A DNA stretch of 64,000 bases from Dethiosulfovibrio peptidovorans DSM 11002 (GTDB lineage Bacteria; Synergistota; Synergistia; Synergistales; Dethiosulfovibrionaceae): the NCBI RefSeq assembly GCF_000172975.1, contig NZ_ABTR02000001.1, positions 782,501 through 846,500 on the forward strand, in the 5' to 3' direction. Below the pieces are notes generated by a model, which saw only the letters and a list, made by a program, of their open reading frames with translations, did not search any database and had not been told where the DNA came from. The translations under genes were made by a program, and so were the position numbers. Within the stretch, counting starts at the first letter, position 1. Each line of letters begins with the position of its first letter. This document shows positions 18,292 through 26,612 of the stretch, in pieces.

Positions 18292-18307
18292 CCCCTACAT
18301 ATAGGGG
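18292..18307. promoter_or_regulatory. 16-bp palindrome upstream of nrdJ (NrdR-box candidate)
   Basis: CCCCTACATATAGGGG lies 56 bases before the nrdJ start. Its size and AT core resemble boxes of the NrdR repressor, which usually come in pairs; a good second box was not found. Possible -10 hexamers for nrdJ on the minus strand are TATAAT at 18329-18334 and TATACT at 18273-18278. In the second case the palindrome would overlap the -35. Confidence 0.4.
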
Positions 18308-18338
18308 CATAGACGACTTAGCATCCTCATTATACTTC

Positions 18339-18379
18339 AAAAAAGGCGAGAGGCCCGATATATTGACCGAGCCTCCCGC
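18339..18379 (-). terminator. Terminator after the small Synerg-CTERM gene
   Basis: On the minus strand GCGGGAGGC pairs with GCCTCTCGC (one G-U) and is followed by six T. It ends the transcript of the gene at 18420-18782 before the nrdJ promoter. Confidence 0.7.
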
Positions 18380-18419
18380 AAAAGAATCGCAACCACTAAA
18401 AACCGGTCGCTACGACCAA

Positions 18420-18782
18420 CTACCTCCGGATCAAAGGCAGAGCTCCCAGCAACAGCAACAGAGCGCTCACAGGGGTAACTCCGACGGAACATCCGCCACC
18501 GCCGCCGGAAGAAGACTGAAGATCTCCCTCGGAGGTCGTGCCCCCTACCACGAAGACATTGCCCTTTGGAAAGGCGATATCGTTAGACTCGTTGTCGAAC
18601 GACACCAGAAAATCTCTCCACGCCGACTCCACATCTCCGGAAATCGTAACCTCCACATCGTCTACCTGTATAATCAGTCGAGAGGCTTCTGCCTTATCGG
18701 AAACGAAAGAGACGGAAAGAAGAAAAAACGCGCAGAGCAGAAACAGAACTTTAAATATTCGGGAACAATATGATTTTGACAC
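18420..18782 (-). CDS. Small secreted protein with a Synerg-CTERM-like C-terminus
   Basis: The product is 120 residues, starting with GTG at 18782 behind a GAGGAGG site. It has a signal peptide (about 1-33), a short middle domain of unknown function, and a C-terminus made of a Ser/Gly run, one Cys (GGGGGCSVG), a leucine-rich segment and a final RR. This tripartite tail resembles the sorting signal known from Synergistota proteins and is shared with two neighbouring genes. No function can be assigned to the middle part. Confidence 0.7.
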   Translation of the reverse strand: MSKSYCSRIFKVLFLLCAFFLLSVSFVSDKAEASRLIIQVDDVEVTISGDVESAWRDFLVSFDNESNDIAFPKGNVFVVGGTTSEGDLQSSSGGGGGCSVGVTPVSALLLLLGALPLIRR

Positions 18783-18834
18783 AAAAAAACCTCCTCGACC
18801 GCCACAGTGTCGGCAGGTTCATCGCCTGTGGATC

Positions 18835-18843
18835 AGTATATCA
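18835..18843 (-). promoter_or_regulatory. Possible extended -10 of the small Synerg-CTERM gene
   Basis: TGATATACT on the minus strand (TATACT at 18835-18840) lies about 55 bases before the GTG start. The -35 region is weak. Confidence 0.35.
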
Positions 18844-18872
18844 CCATCTAAACCGATCTTCCTTCCTCACCC

Positions 18873-18901
18873 TTTACCTATCGGGGCACATATCGTAAAA
18901 T
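18873..18901 (+). promoter_or_regulatory. Promoter of the cobalamin-riboswitch operon
   Basis: TTTACC at 18873-18878 and TAAAAT at 18896-18901 are separated by exactly 17 bases, just upstream of the riboswitch. Confidence 0.6.
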
Positions 18902-18919
18902 CCAACTACAAAATTGAAA

Positions 18920-19085
18920 CAATCAGCGATACCCCTGGAGCAGGAAGCCGGTGAAAAACCGGCACAGCCCCGCTACGGTAAGGCCGACGAAGAGGACACT
19001 ATGCCACTGACCGAAAGGTCGGGAAGGCGTTCTCCGAGGAAGAAGCCGAGTCCGGACACTCTCCAGCCAGGTTCGAACCGTTCGT
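18920..19085 (+). ncRNA. Cobalamin riboswitch
   Basis: The leader contains the conserved core GGTG...ACCGGCACAGCCCCGCTACGGTA (18950-18980), an upstream GGAAGCCGG stem, and a downstream B12-box-like AGCCGAGTCCGGACACTCTCC (19054-19074) with a long variable arm between. These are the standard elements of the AdoCbl-sensing riboswitch. It controls the two genes downstream; a terminator-like hairpin follows. Cobalamin should switch expression off. Confidence 0.88.
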
Positions 19086-19114
19086 CTCTTCGAGGGAAGG
19101 GACGGCCATTTTTG
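19077..19114 (+). terminator. Riboswitch expression platform (terminator-like hairpin)
   Basis: CCGTTCGTCTCTTC pairs imperfectly with GGAAGGGACGG (19095-19105) and is followed by ATTTTTG. It lies just after the B12 box and before the AGGAGG of the first gene, as expected for a transcription-terminating riboswitch. Confidence 0.55.
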
Positions 19115-19130
19115 TTGAGGAGGTAAAAGT

Positions 19131-21365
19131 ATGAAAACCGTCATCCGCTCTGTATCGTCTCTACTGACGGCAATAACCCTGATCCTCCTGTCCCTCTCCC
19201 CGGGATGGGCCGACCCCATGCTTCTCTACGTCACCAGCGACTTCCACACCGGAACCTTCGGGTCGGTGGACTCCATCAAGGGAACAGTAACCGCCACGCC
19301 CAACCGGAGAGTGAACCTGAACGGCGACCCAAAGGTGTTCACCTACAGCCACGACGGCTCCCCCTACGTATGGATCGCCAACGGAAGCAGCTGGGGAACC
19401 GACCAGGACCTGGACCAAGTGTACGTATATCCCCTGGGATCCTACGACGACGCCAGCCGGATCTTCGCAGGCAACAAAGGCACCAACGTCTACGACCTGG
19501 CATCCCACAACGGCAGGGTCTACCTGGCCAACTACGCCAACCTCAGCATGTCGGTCTATCAGGGAGACGACCTCTCCAGATTAGACTCTCTATATCTGGA
19601 CTTCTCAACCATACTTTCACTTCCCAAATACGTTCCGAACTACGTAGCGGGCTACTTCAACGCCATGAAAATCGTCGACGGCTATATATACGCCCTTTTC
19701 ATGTGCTCCGACAGCCCCTCGGACTACTACGGCAACGACGGCCCGGGCGTACTCCTCAAAATAGATCCTCAGGACAGCTCGGTGCAGGCCTACGCCAAGG
19801 TCGGCAAAAACGCCAAGCACCTCAGCCACTATAACGGAGCCATCTACGTCACCTGCTTCGGCGGCTCCATGGGCTACGGCAACGTCGCCCCCACAAACGA
19901 AACCAGAATAGACAAAGTAGACATAACCTCCGACTCGGAGGAAATGCCGGTAACCACCTTCCTGAGCAAAGACGCCATAACTAAAGGGGTGGGCGAACAC
20001 TACGCCTTCGAAAACTTCATGGTGGACGACGGAGGCACAGCCTACTTCATAGCCTACCTCAACGACGGAAGCTGGCCCTCGGTCAACAAACTCTGCAAGA
20101 TCGACATGGCCAAGCCCTCCGAAATGCAGACGGTCTACACCGGCCCCTGGATGAACGCATCCGCCATGGACAGGGAGAGAGACATCATGTGGATATCCTG
20201 CCGGGGAACCGGAGAGGGAGACAGCTACATAAAGGGATTCGACCTCAAAGGCGACCAGATAGCCTCCTTCGACGGATCCGACCTGGGCAACATGCCCTAC
20301 TCCCTGGCGATCGTTCCCATCTCGGCTGGAGGAACCGCACCTGCCAAGGCCTCCATACTGTCTCCCGCCGATGGAGCGACAGTCTCGGCCGACGCCGTAA
20401 CCTTCAAATGGTACTCGCCCGACGGAAGCGACGGCAAGAAATACTCGATCCACCTCGGAACCGCCGCCGACGAGCTCTATCCCGTTCTGGTGAACTCGGC
20501 CAAAACCGAGATAGATCCCGGCACGGTAAACCTCCTCTCCGGCAAAACCTACAGCTGGAGAGTTGACGTAACGGCAAACGACGAAACCACCAAGGGCGAC
20601 GTATTCAGCTTCAAGACCGTTTCCGAAGCCTACGTAGTATCGCCCGACATGGGAGTAGCCTTCCTGGAGGACTCCATAAGCACCGACATCGTCAGCTACG
20701 ACAGGGCCGAACTGGAGCAAAAGGACATCACGATACAGGTCGCCTCGGCGGACGTTCCTCTGGCCGGATCGAACGAAACCTATTTCAGAGACGAATCTCG
20801 CAAGATAGAGATAACCCTCTCCGACGACACAGGCATCTACAGAACCCCCACCATGGAGGTATGCCTGTCGGTGGACCTGCAGACCAAGGCAGCGGACACC
20901 TACGAAGAGATCAAAGACGAAATCGCAGGAGGATCGGGAACGCTGGTCAAGGCCGTATTGACAAGAATGGCCTTCTACAAGCAAATCCAGGGAACCACCT
21001 ACGACCTGGCAGCCCTGGCTAAGAAACAGGACTCGGCCGACTACGACAAATACTTCTCCGTGGAGCTGAAAGGCGGCATCCTGTCCATCACCACGAGGAT
21101 AGTGCTCACCAACGCCGACGGAGGATCGAACGTCGTATCGACCAAGGAATCGGGAACCGAAAGATTCTTACTCGTCCACTGCGACAGCAAAACGGAGAGC
21201 GGGAAAACCGTCTTGATAGACCCGCTCTGGCTGGGCATAAAGGACACCTCCTCGGACGACCCCGGTAAAACCGGCGTATCCGGAGGAGGCTGCAACGCCG
21301 TCGGCTTCTCCGGCGGAACTCTGAGCCTTCTACTGCCCCTTCTGATACTGCTGAAGAAACGCTAG
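19131..21365 (+). CDS. B12-regulated secreted protein, propeller-like, with Synerg-CTERM tail
   Basis: The 744-residue protein has a signal peptide cut after about residue 27 (SPGWA). A repetitive domain to about 400 follows, whose sequence style (LASHNGRVYLANYANLS; HLSHYNGAIYVTCFGG) suggests a beta-propeller. A fibronectin/Ig-like domain lies at about 405-500 (ILSPADGATV...YSWRVDV), then a further domain. The tail is SGGGCNAVGFSGG, a leucine-rich segment and KKR. It is the first gene after the cobalamin riboswitch and is co-directional with a TonB receptor. It is therefore probably an envelope protein that helps capture or deliver corrinoids; this role is inferred from regulation only. I do not recognise a named family for the whole. 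Confidence 0.75.
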   Translation: MKTVIRSVSSLLTAITLILLSLSPGWADPMLLYVTSDFHTGTFGSVDSIKGTVTATPNRRVNLNGDPKVFTYSHDGSPYVWIANGSSWGTDQDLDQVYVYPLGSYDDASRIFAGNKGTNVYDLASHNGRVYLANYANLSMSVYQGDDLSRLDSLYLDFSTILSLPKYVPNYVAGYFNAMKIVDGYIYALFMCSDSPSDYYGNDGPGVLLKIDPQDSSVQAYAKVGKNAKHLSHYNGAIYVTCFGGSMGYGNVAPTNETRIDKVDITSDSEEMPVTTFLSKDAITKGVGEHYAFENFMVDDGGTAYFIAYLNDGSWPSVNKLCKIDMAKPSEMQTVYTGPWMNASAMDRERDIMWISCRGTGEGDSYIKGFDLKGDQIASFDGSDLGNMPYSLAIVPISAGGTAPAKASILSPADGATVSADAVTFKWYSPDGSDGKKYSIHLGTAADELYPVLVNSAKTEIDPGTVNLLSGKTYSWRVDVTANDETTKGDVFSFKTVSEAYVVSPDMGVAFLEDSISTDIVSYDRAELEQKDITIQVASADVPLAGSNETYFRDESRKIEITLSDDTGIYRTPTMEVCLSVDLQTKAADTYEEIKDEIAGGSGTLVKAVLTRMAFYKQIQGTTYDLAALAKKQDSADYDKYFSVELKGGILSITTRIVLTNADGGSNVVSTKESGTERFLLVHCDSKTESGKTVLIDPLWLGIKDTSSDDPGKTGVSGGGCNAVGFSGGTLSLLLPLLILLKKR

Positions 21366-21381
21366 AAAGGTACCGCTGAAA

Positions 21382-21410
21382 AAGGGAGGGCGAAGACATC
21401 GCCCTCCCTT
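21382..21410 (+). other. Intercistronic hairpin
   Basis: A perfect 12-base stem (AAGGGAGGGCGA at 21382-21393 with 21399-21410) with a 5-base loop lies between the propeller-like gene and the TonB receptor gene. No T-run follows, so it may be an mRNA-stabilising element or partial terminator that lowers receptor expression. Confidence 0.55.
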
Positions 21411-21427
21411 CACATAGGGAGGACCAC

Positions 21428-23419
21428 ATGAAAATCGGAAAGAAAACGAAAAGGGGAACCCTGGCCGCCCTGACCATAGCGACAGCCACAGCCATGACCG
21501 TCCCCTCCTGGGCCACGGAGACAACCGTATCTCCCGTCGTCGTCACAGCCTCAACCCTCATGGAGGACCAGGAAAAATCCGCCGGCTCCGTCACGGTCAT
21601 AAAACCGGAAAAGACCAAGGGAGAGTTCAAAACCCTGCCGGACCTGCTGGAACAATCGGCGGGAATACACGTCATAGAGGCCAAGGGAAGAGGAGGCTAC
21701 TCGGTAGCGTCGGTAAGGGGAAGCACCGCCGCCCAGGTAGCGGTCTACGTGGACGACATACTGGTAAACCTGGGAAGCGAATCGGCGGTGGACCTGTCGG
21801 CCATACCGGTGGAAAACGTCGAAACAGTGGAGATCTACCGGGGCTACATTCCGCCTAAATTCGGCGTAGCCGGAATGGGTGCGGTCATAAGCATAACCAC
21901 GAAAAGGCCGGAAAAAGGACAGGGATCGGTAACGGCAGGGGGGGGATCCTTCGGAGAAAGACGACTCAGCGGCAACTACGCCACCCCGGTAGGAGAGGGC
22001 AAACTCTCCATGGCATTCGAGCTGGGAACCGCCGACGGAGACTTTCCCTACACGAACCGCCCCGTTCCGGGCAACCCGTCATTGAACTACGACACCTACA
22101 GGACCAACAACGGATGGGACGACAGAAGCCTTGCCCTCCGCTGGGAAAACTCCGACTGGGACCTGGGCTACTCCTACAAAAACAGAGACAGAGACATACC
22201 AATGCCGGCCCCGGGATACGACAGCACATCGACCAAAATAGCCAGAACCGACCAGACCACCACAAGGCAGGACCTTTTTCTGGGCAAAAACCAGGGAGAC
22301 TGGGAATGGCGGATCTCCTATGGAACCCAGGACAAAACCTTCAGGGACCCCGACGGCGACCTCGACTCGATCGTACCGGGCAACCACCGCACCGAATACG
22401 ACACGGAAAGACTGAACGCCGACCTGAACGGATCGTTCCTGGCGGGAGAAAGACACTTCTTCGAATGGGCCGCCCGATGGGGACAGGAAACCCTGGACAT
22501 ATCGGAAGACGAAAACTACTTTCGGATAAACAAAGACCTGAAAAAATACCACTACAGCCAGCACTCCGCCTCTGCCACCCTGCAGGACACGATAATTCTG
22601 GACGAAATGGGAAACCTCCTACTGATACCTATGGTGAGATGGAACTACCAGGACGACGAGGACCACACATCGTGGAGCCTGGGGCTGAACTGGAAACCCG
22701 GAGACGACTGGCTGATCAAGGCGACCTACGGCAGATACAACAGAGCCCCGAACATGTACGAAAAATACGGCGACGGAGTCGGCATAGCTCCCAACACCGA
22801 CCTGGAATGGGAAGAGGGAACCCACTACGACCTGGGGATACACAAAACCTGGGAAGGGGAAACCTGGAGCGGCAGAACCGGCCTGACGGCCTTCGTCCTG
22901 GACACGGAAAACCTCATAGAGTTCATACAGCTCAACCAACGATACAGCATGTATCGCAACATAGGAAAGGGACACGTCGAAGGGCTTGAGCTGGAAAGCG
23001 CATTCGACTGGGGAAGATGGAGACTAAACCTGGCCTGCACCTGGATGGACGGAGAAAACCGCTCCGCCGGAGTCAAAAACGGCAAAAAGCTGAGAAACCG
23101 TCCGGAGCTGGCCTGGTTCGCCAGACTCACCCACGACCTTAGCGAAAAAACACAGATCTTCGGCGAATACACCTTCACCGGAGACAACTACTACAGCGAC
23201 GACGACACGGCGATCTACGACGACCTATCCATAGTCAACGCCGGAGTGAGATACAGACTGAACGACGACAGCCTTCTGGTCTTCGGGGTGGACGACGTCT
23301 TCGACGAAGGCCCGGAACGGATGATAGTTCCCGCCCCGGGCTACTACGGCAACGAGAGGCAGCCCTGGTATCCCCTTCAGGGACGGACCTTCCACCTCTC
23401 ATACTCTCTCAAATTCTGA
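21428..23419 (+). CDS. TonB-dependent outer-membrane receptor (BtuB-like)
   Basis: The protein has 663 residues: a signal peptide, a TonB box-like segment (VSPVVVTAS) right after it, a plug domain to about 170 (SVRGSTAAQVAVYVDDI; GAVISITTKRPEKG), and a beta-barrel ending in the expected aromatic residue (SLKF). It lies 62 bases after the propeller-like gene and under the same cobalamin riboswitch, so vitamin B12 or another corrinoid is the likely cargo. No BtuFCD transporter genes are in the window. Confidence 0.85.
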   Translation: MKIGKKTKRGTLAALTIATATAMTVPSWATETTVSPVVVTASTLMEDQEKSAGSVTVIKPEKTKGEFKTLPDLLEQSAGIHVIEAKGRGGYSVASVRGSTAAQVAVYVDDILVNLGSESAVDLSAIPVENVETVEIYRGYIPPKFGVAGMGAVISITTKRPEKGQGSVTAGGGSFGERRLSGNYATPVGEGKLSMAFELGTADGDFPYTNRPVPGNPSLNYDTYRTNNGWDDRSLALRWENSDWDLGYSYKNRDRDIPMPAPGYDSTSTKIARTDQTTTRQDLFLGKNQGDWEWRISYGTQDKTFRDPDGDLDSIVPGNHRTEYDTERLNADLNGSFLAGERHFFEWAARWGQETLDISEDENYFRINKDLKKYHYSQHSASATLQDTIILDEMGNLLLIPMVRWNYQDDEDHTSWSLGLNWKPGDDWLIKATYGRYNRAPNMYEKYGDGVGIAPNTDLEWEEGTHYDLGIHKTWEGETWSGRTGLTAFVLDTENLIEFIQLNQRYSMYRNIGKGHVEGLELESAFDWGRWRLNLACTWMDGENRSAGVKNGKKLRNRPELAWFARLTHDLSEKTQIFGEYTFTGDNYYSDDDTAIYDDLSIVNAGVRYRLNDDSLLVFGVDDVFDEGPERMIVPAPGYYGNERQPWYPLQGRTFHLSYSLKF

Positions 23420-23461
23420 AAAACCGACGGGGCCCTACTGAACCCCTAAAAGGGCCCCGTC
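23419..23461. terminator. Terminator shared by convergent genes
   Basis: GACGGGGCCC at 23426-23435 pairs with GGGCCCCGTC at 23452-23461. On the minus strand it is followed by GGTTTTT. It overlaps the last codons of the minus-strand YjbH-like gene and directly follows the TonB receptor. Confidence 0.7.
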
Positions 23462-25594
23462 CTCCTTCACCCTATACTCGCCTGTTATGTAATCGTACAG
23501 ACTGTGACTGCGGAGCACCTCGTCGTGGTAGGACGACCTGCCCCTCAGGGAACGGCCGTAATCGTCCAGGGCAAGATAGAGATTCCGCCTCAGCAGCTCC
23601 GGTCTAAGCTGACCCAGTAGCTGCTCAGGCGTCTTCCAGGCGCCGGGGATGCGACCGGAATAGAAACTCCAGGAAGAAAGCAACGTAAACTCCTGGTGCC
23701 AAACGGTGGAGGTATCCTCCCCCATCCAATCGCCGAACCACATATCCGCTGGCAGATCCAGCATCATCCCTATGTTGGTGTAACTTTTATCGGGAGCCTT
23801 GACATCGGTGTTGGTATAGTAAAAACCGACGGACCGATCGTCCCAATGTCTCGTCACGTCGATTCTATAGCCCTTATCGTCGTCTATGAACTTTCCATAC
23901 ATACCCTTCAGATCTAGATCGTAAACTCCGTCGTGATAACCGCCTTCAAGCCACATGGCGTTAGCCCAGTCGTTCTCGCCGTTGGCGGGATCTATACCTC
24001 CGTACAGATTCACCTTGTAATCGGCCATGGACGCAAACGAATAGGGATCTCTTTCCTTAAACATCGAAAACCTGCCACCGGCCCAGAAATCTCCCATGTA
24101 CCAACGAGCCCAGACGTTAGCTCCGAACCAGCTCTCGTCGAGCCAACCGACCTCGGCGAGGCCGAAAACCCCGTTGCCCATAGGATGAAGGTAGCTCAAG
24201 ACACCCTTCCATATCCTGGTTTCATCGTTCGCTGACGGTTCCCACCATATGTCTATGGAATTCTCCAAAGGCTGTCTTATCTGAAGGTAGACCTCCCAAC
24301 CGGAAGAGCTTCTAAGCCTGCCTATGTAATCCAGGCTCCAACGATCCATATAATCCTCGTCCAGGGTCCTGTCCAACCTGGGTTCGTAGGCCAAAGCCAC
24401 TTTAACCTCAGCAGCTCCGTTCCTGCGGCTTTTACCTGGGCCGACCATGATATTCCAAGTCTCGCTTTCCTTTGTTCCCCAAAGGGACCGGGAAACCCAA
24501 TAGAAATCGGCGGCGTTACCATCGTATCGATTCAGCTTTCCCATTCTGAGCAACCCCAACTGAGAACCGGACACATCCACTCTGGAGGTAGCCCTGCCTC
24601 TAACCCTGGGGACGGCGGAAAAAGTCTCGATATCCCAGGGCAGATTCCAGGAAGAGATAACCATAACCCTGGCCAATGCCTCGGCCTGAGAGGAAAATCC
24701 TATATTCTCGTAGGCCACCAAGACCCTCTTGTCCCCGACGAAAACCGCCACATCCCTCAAGCCGGAACCCTTAGTGCCTAGAATCTCCTGAAGCCTCTCG
24801 GCCATCGCCTGAAGATCCACTTCTTTCCAAGAAGGCACATCGCGATCGGGATCCTCCACTATAGGCTTGTCCCTCTCCTTTCCGAAAATAGGCTTGCTCA
24901 GATCGAAGGAATAATAAAACCCGTAACAGAGCTCCTCGCCTCTTTGATAACTGACAGTGGCGTTGATACCCCATGGAGACTTTAAAACCGCTCCGTAGTT
25001 GAAATCGGACTCCGCGGGATCGGGGTGTAGATACTTACCGGACACATAATCCTTCGTGTAGTCCAGAGGGCTATACTCCGCCTTGAACTCGAGCCAGTCC
25101 AGCGCCTGCCAGCTTACCCCACCGAAAAACCCCTCATAAGAATCGGTAGCATAACCCAGGGAAAAAGCCCACTTATCGAAGGTATAGGTTCCCACCGCAT
25201 AATAGGCCTTCCGTATCTCCGTACCGGTCATATCCATAGTGCCCACCGCTATATTCGGCAACCAATCGGCCTGAGAGAAAAGCAGACACTTAAGGTCAAC
25301 CGCCTTATCCTTATAGCGACCGTATCCCTCGCTTATCAGAGGCCCCGTAGCGAACCTGGTCAGACGCAGATTGTACTCCAGCCAGGGCAGGTATCCCAAT
25401 GTGACGTAATAAGACCTGTAGGGCGCAAACTCGGACCATCCAACCCATCCCTTACCGTCCCCGGCCATCTCAGCCGTGGGATACTCCCAAAGCCCGGTAA
25501 AGCCGCTGTTGGAAGGACTGACGGCAAAAACGGGGCAGACGAACAAAGATAAAGATAAAAACGCCAGGGCCAAAGACAAAAACGCCCTTTTCAT
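23435..25594 (-). CDS. YjbH-like outer-membrane exopolysaccharide protein
   Basis: The 719-residue protein starts at the ATG at 25594, which is well spaced from GGGAGGT; an earlier ATG at 25612 lies before it. It has a signal peptide, then the family-typical opening PSNSGFTGLWEYPTAEMAG and PWLEYNLRLTRF. The rest is rich in aromatic beta-strands throughout. YjbH/GfcD proteins are outer-membrane barrels linked to secretion of exopolysaccharide. Its position next to the export and chain-length genes fits this. The small partners of the E. coli yjbEFGH or gfc operons are not seen. Confidence 0.75.
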   Translation of the reverse strand: MKRAFLSLALAFLSLSLFVCPVFAVSPSNSGFTGLWEYPTAEMAGDGKGWVGWSEFAPYRSYYVTLGYLPWLEYNLRLTRFATGPLISEGYGRYKDKAVDLKCLLFSQADWLPNIAVGTMDMTGTEIRKAYYAVGTYTFDKWAFSLGYATDSYEGFFGGVSWQALDWLEFKAEYSPLDYTKDYVSGKYLHPDPAESDFNYGAVLKSPWGINATVSYQRGEELCYGFYYSFDLSKPIFGKERDKPIVEDPDRDVPSWKEVDLQAMAERLQEILGTKGSGLRDVAVFVGDKRVLVAYENIGFSSQAEALARVMVISSWNLPWDIETFSAVPRVRGRATSRVDVSGSQLGLLRMGKLNRYDGNAADFYWVSRSLWGTKESETWNIMVGPGKSRRNGAAEVKVALAYEPRLDRTLDEDYMDRWSLDYIGRLRSSSGWEVYLQIRQPLENSIDIWWEPSANDETRIWKGVLSYLHPMGNGVFGLAEVGWLDESWFGANVWARWYMGDFWAGGRFSMFKERDPYSFASMADYKVNLYGGIDPANGENDWANAMWLEGGYHDGVYDLDLKGMYGKFIDDDKGYRIDVTRHWDDRSVGFYYTNTDVKAPDKSYTNIGMMLDLPADMWFGDWMGEDTSTVWHQEFTLLSSWSFYSGRIPGAWKTPEQLLGQLRPELLRRNLYLALDDYGRSLRGRSSYHDEVLRSHSLYDYITGEYRVKEDGALLGVQ

Positions 25595-25650
25595 AGTCCA
25601 CATACCTCCCATGCCCCGAACGAAAGGGGATCAGATGGAACAAGCATATC

Positions 25651-25675
25651 AAAAAAGCCCCCCGTTAGGGGGGCT
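25651..25675 (-). terminator. Terminator of the 231-residue Synerg-CTERM gene
   Basis: AGCCCCCC and GGGGGGCT form an 8-base stem with a 4-base loop, followed on the minus strand by six T. It lies 24 bases after the gene's stop. Confidence 0.85.
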
Positions 25676-25698
25676 GCGACGTCGCGTGTTTGGAAAAA

Positions 25699-26394
25699 TT
25701 ACTTCTTCAGGAAGAACAGAGGCAGACCAAGAAGCAGGGCCATAGGAGCGAAGCCCACGTTACAACCGGAGGAGGAAGAACCGGAGGAAGCAGGAGCTTC
25801 AACCTTGGCTATAACCACGTCGTTGCTCGAGAAGAACAGGTCAGGAGAGTAGATGGAAAGCTTCACAAGGTCTCCAGACTCAGCCAGACTCACAACGGGC
25901 TTACCACGCCAGTTATCCTTGCTGACAGTGTAAGTTTTCTTATCGACAGACACCTTACCGGAAGTGTGGGCTCTCAGGAAAGCCTGATAACTGGCGTTCC
26001 AATCCATTGAAAGGCCCAAAACCAGAGGATCGTCTACACTAGCGACATCAACGCTCAAGGGCAGCTTAGTAACCGGGGTAACCCTCTGACCTTCAGCAAC
26101 CTTATTGTCGTCATCGATAAAGATATCGTTCGAGGTGAAACCAGGAAGGTTGGCCAGCTCGGTGGCAAGCTTCTCAGGATCAGACTCCATATCCGCAACA
26201 ACAAGCTCCACTCCAACTGGCGCATCCTTCAAAACGTCCGTGCTGATAACCGTTACGTCCTCACTGGTAGGAGTCTTAACTCCCGGAGTAGTAGGATCGG
26301 TATGTCCAGCGTGACCGGTATCGACAGCCAACACCACGCCTGCCATGGACAGAACCACGGCTACGGCCAAAAGGCTTACAAGAAACTTCTTCAT
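25699..26394 (-). CDS. Secreted protein of unknown function with Synerg-CTERM tail
   Basis: The protein has 231 residues from the ATG at 26394, which has an ACGGAGGTG site upstream; the frame extends to 26436 without one. It has a signal peptide (cleavage after about residue 23, VVLA), a Thr/Pro-rich stretch, and a middle domain with no family I recognise. The tail is SSSSGCNVGFAP, a hydrophobic segment and KK. It has its own strong promoter and terminator, so it is a single-gene unit. It lies between the YjbH-like gene and the Wza-like gene and may be a surface protein associated with the polysaccharide. Confidence 0.72.
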   Translation of the reverse strand: MKKFLVSLLAVAVVLSMAGVVLAVDTGHAGHTDPTTPGVKTPTSEDVTVISTDVLKDAPVGVELVVADMESDPEKLATELANLPGFTSNDIFIDDDNKVAEGQRVTPVTKLPLSVDVASVDDPLVLGLSMDWNASYQAFLRAHTSGKVSVDKKTYTVSKDNWRGKPVVSLAESGDLVKLSIYSPDLFFSSNDVVIAKVEAPASSGSSSSGCNVGFAPMALLLGLPLFFLKK

Positions 26395-26456
26395 ACAACA
26401 ACACCTCCGTAAAATATGTACTTCGTATTCAGACATTAAAACGACGCGACGCTTAG

Positions 26457-26485
26457 AATATACCCTGTTCCGCCCTTGGTATCAA
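26457..26485 (-). promoter_or_regulatory. Strong promoter of the 231-residue Synerg-CTERM gene
   Basis: On the minus strand TTGATA (26480-26485) and TATATT (26457-26462) are separated by exactly 17 bases, about 63 bases before the ATG. Confidence 0.72.
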
Positions 26486-26542
26486 GTATTTCAACCGAAA
26501 AAAAGTAAAAAAAACGCATACATGAAAAACGGGCTACGAGAC

Positions 26543-26571
26543 TGGTGCAATATAACATAAACGCATATAAT
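26543..26571 (+). promoter_or_regulatory. Possible promoter of the polysaccharide plus-strand operon
   Basis: A perfect TATAAT at 26566-26571 lies 41 bases before the GTG start of the Wza-like gene. The -35 position (TGGTGC at 26543-26548) is poor, so an activator may be needed. The gap 26395-26612 otherwise holds only the divergent promoter. Confidence 0.45.
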
Positions 26572-26612
26572 CGACACACCGTTTTCGAACTATCTTTGGG
26601 AGGGATCACCCT

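Noticed and set aside
19617-20984. A 455-codon open frame on the minus strand
   Set aside because: It is antisense to the propeller-like gene, has no start site or recognisable domain, and is explained by codon bias of the real gene.
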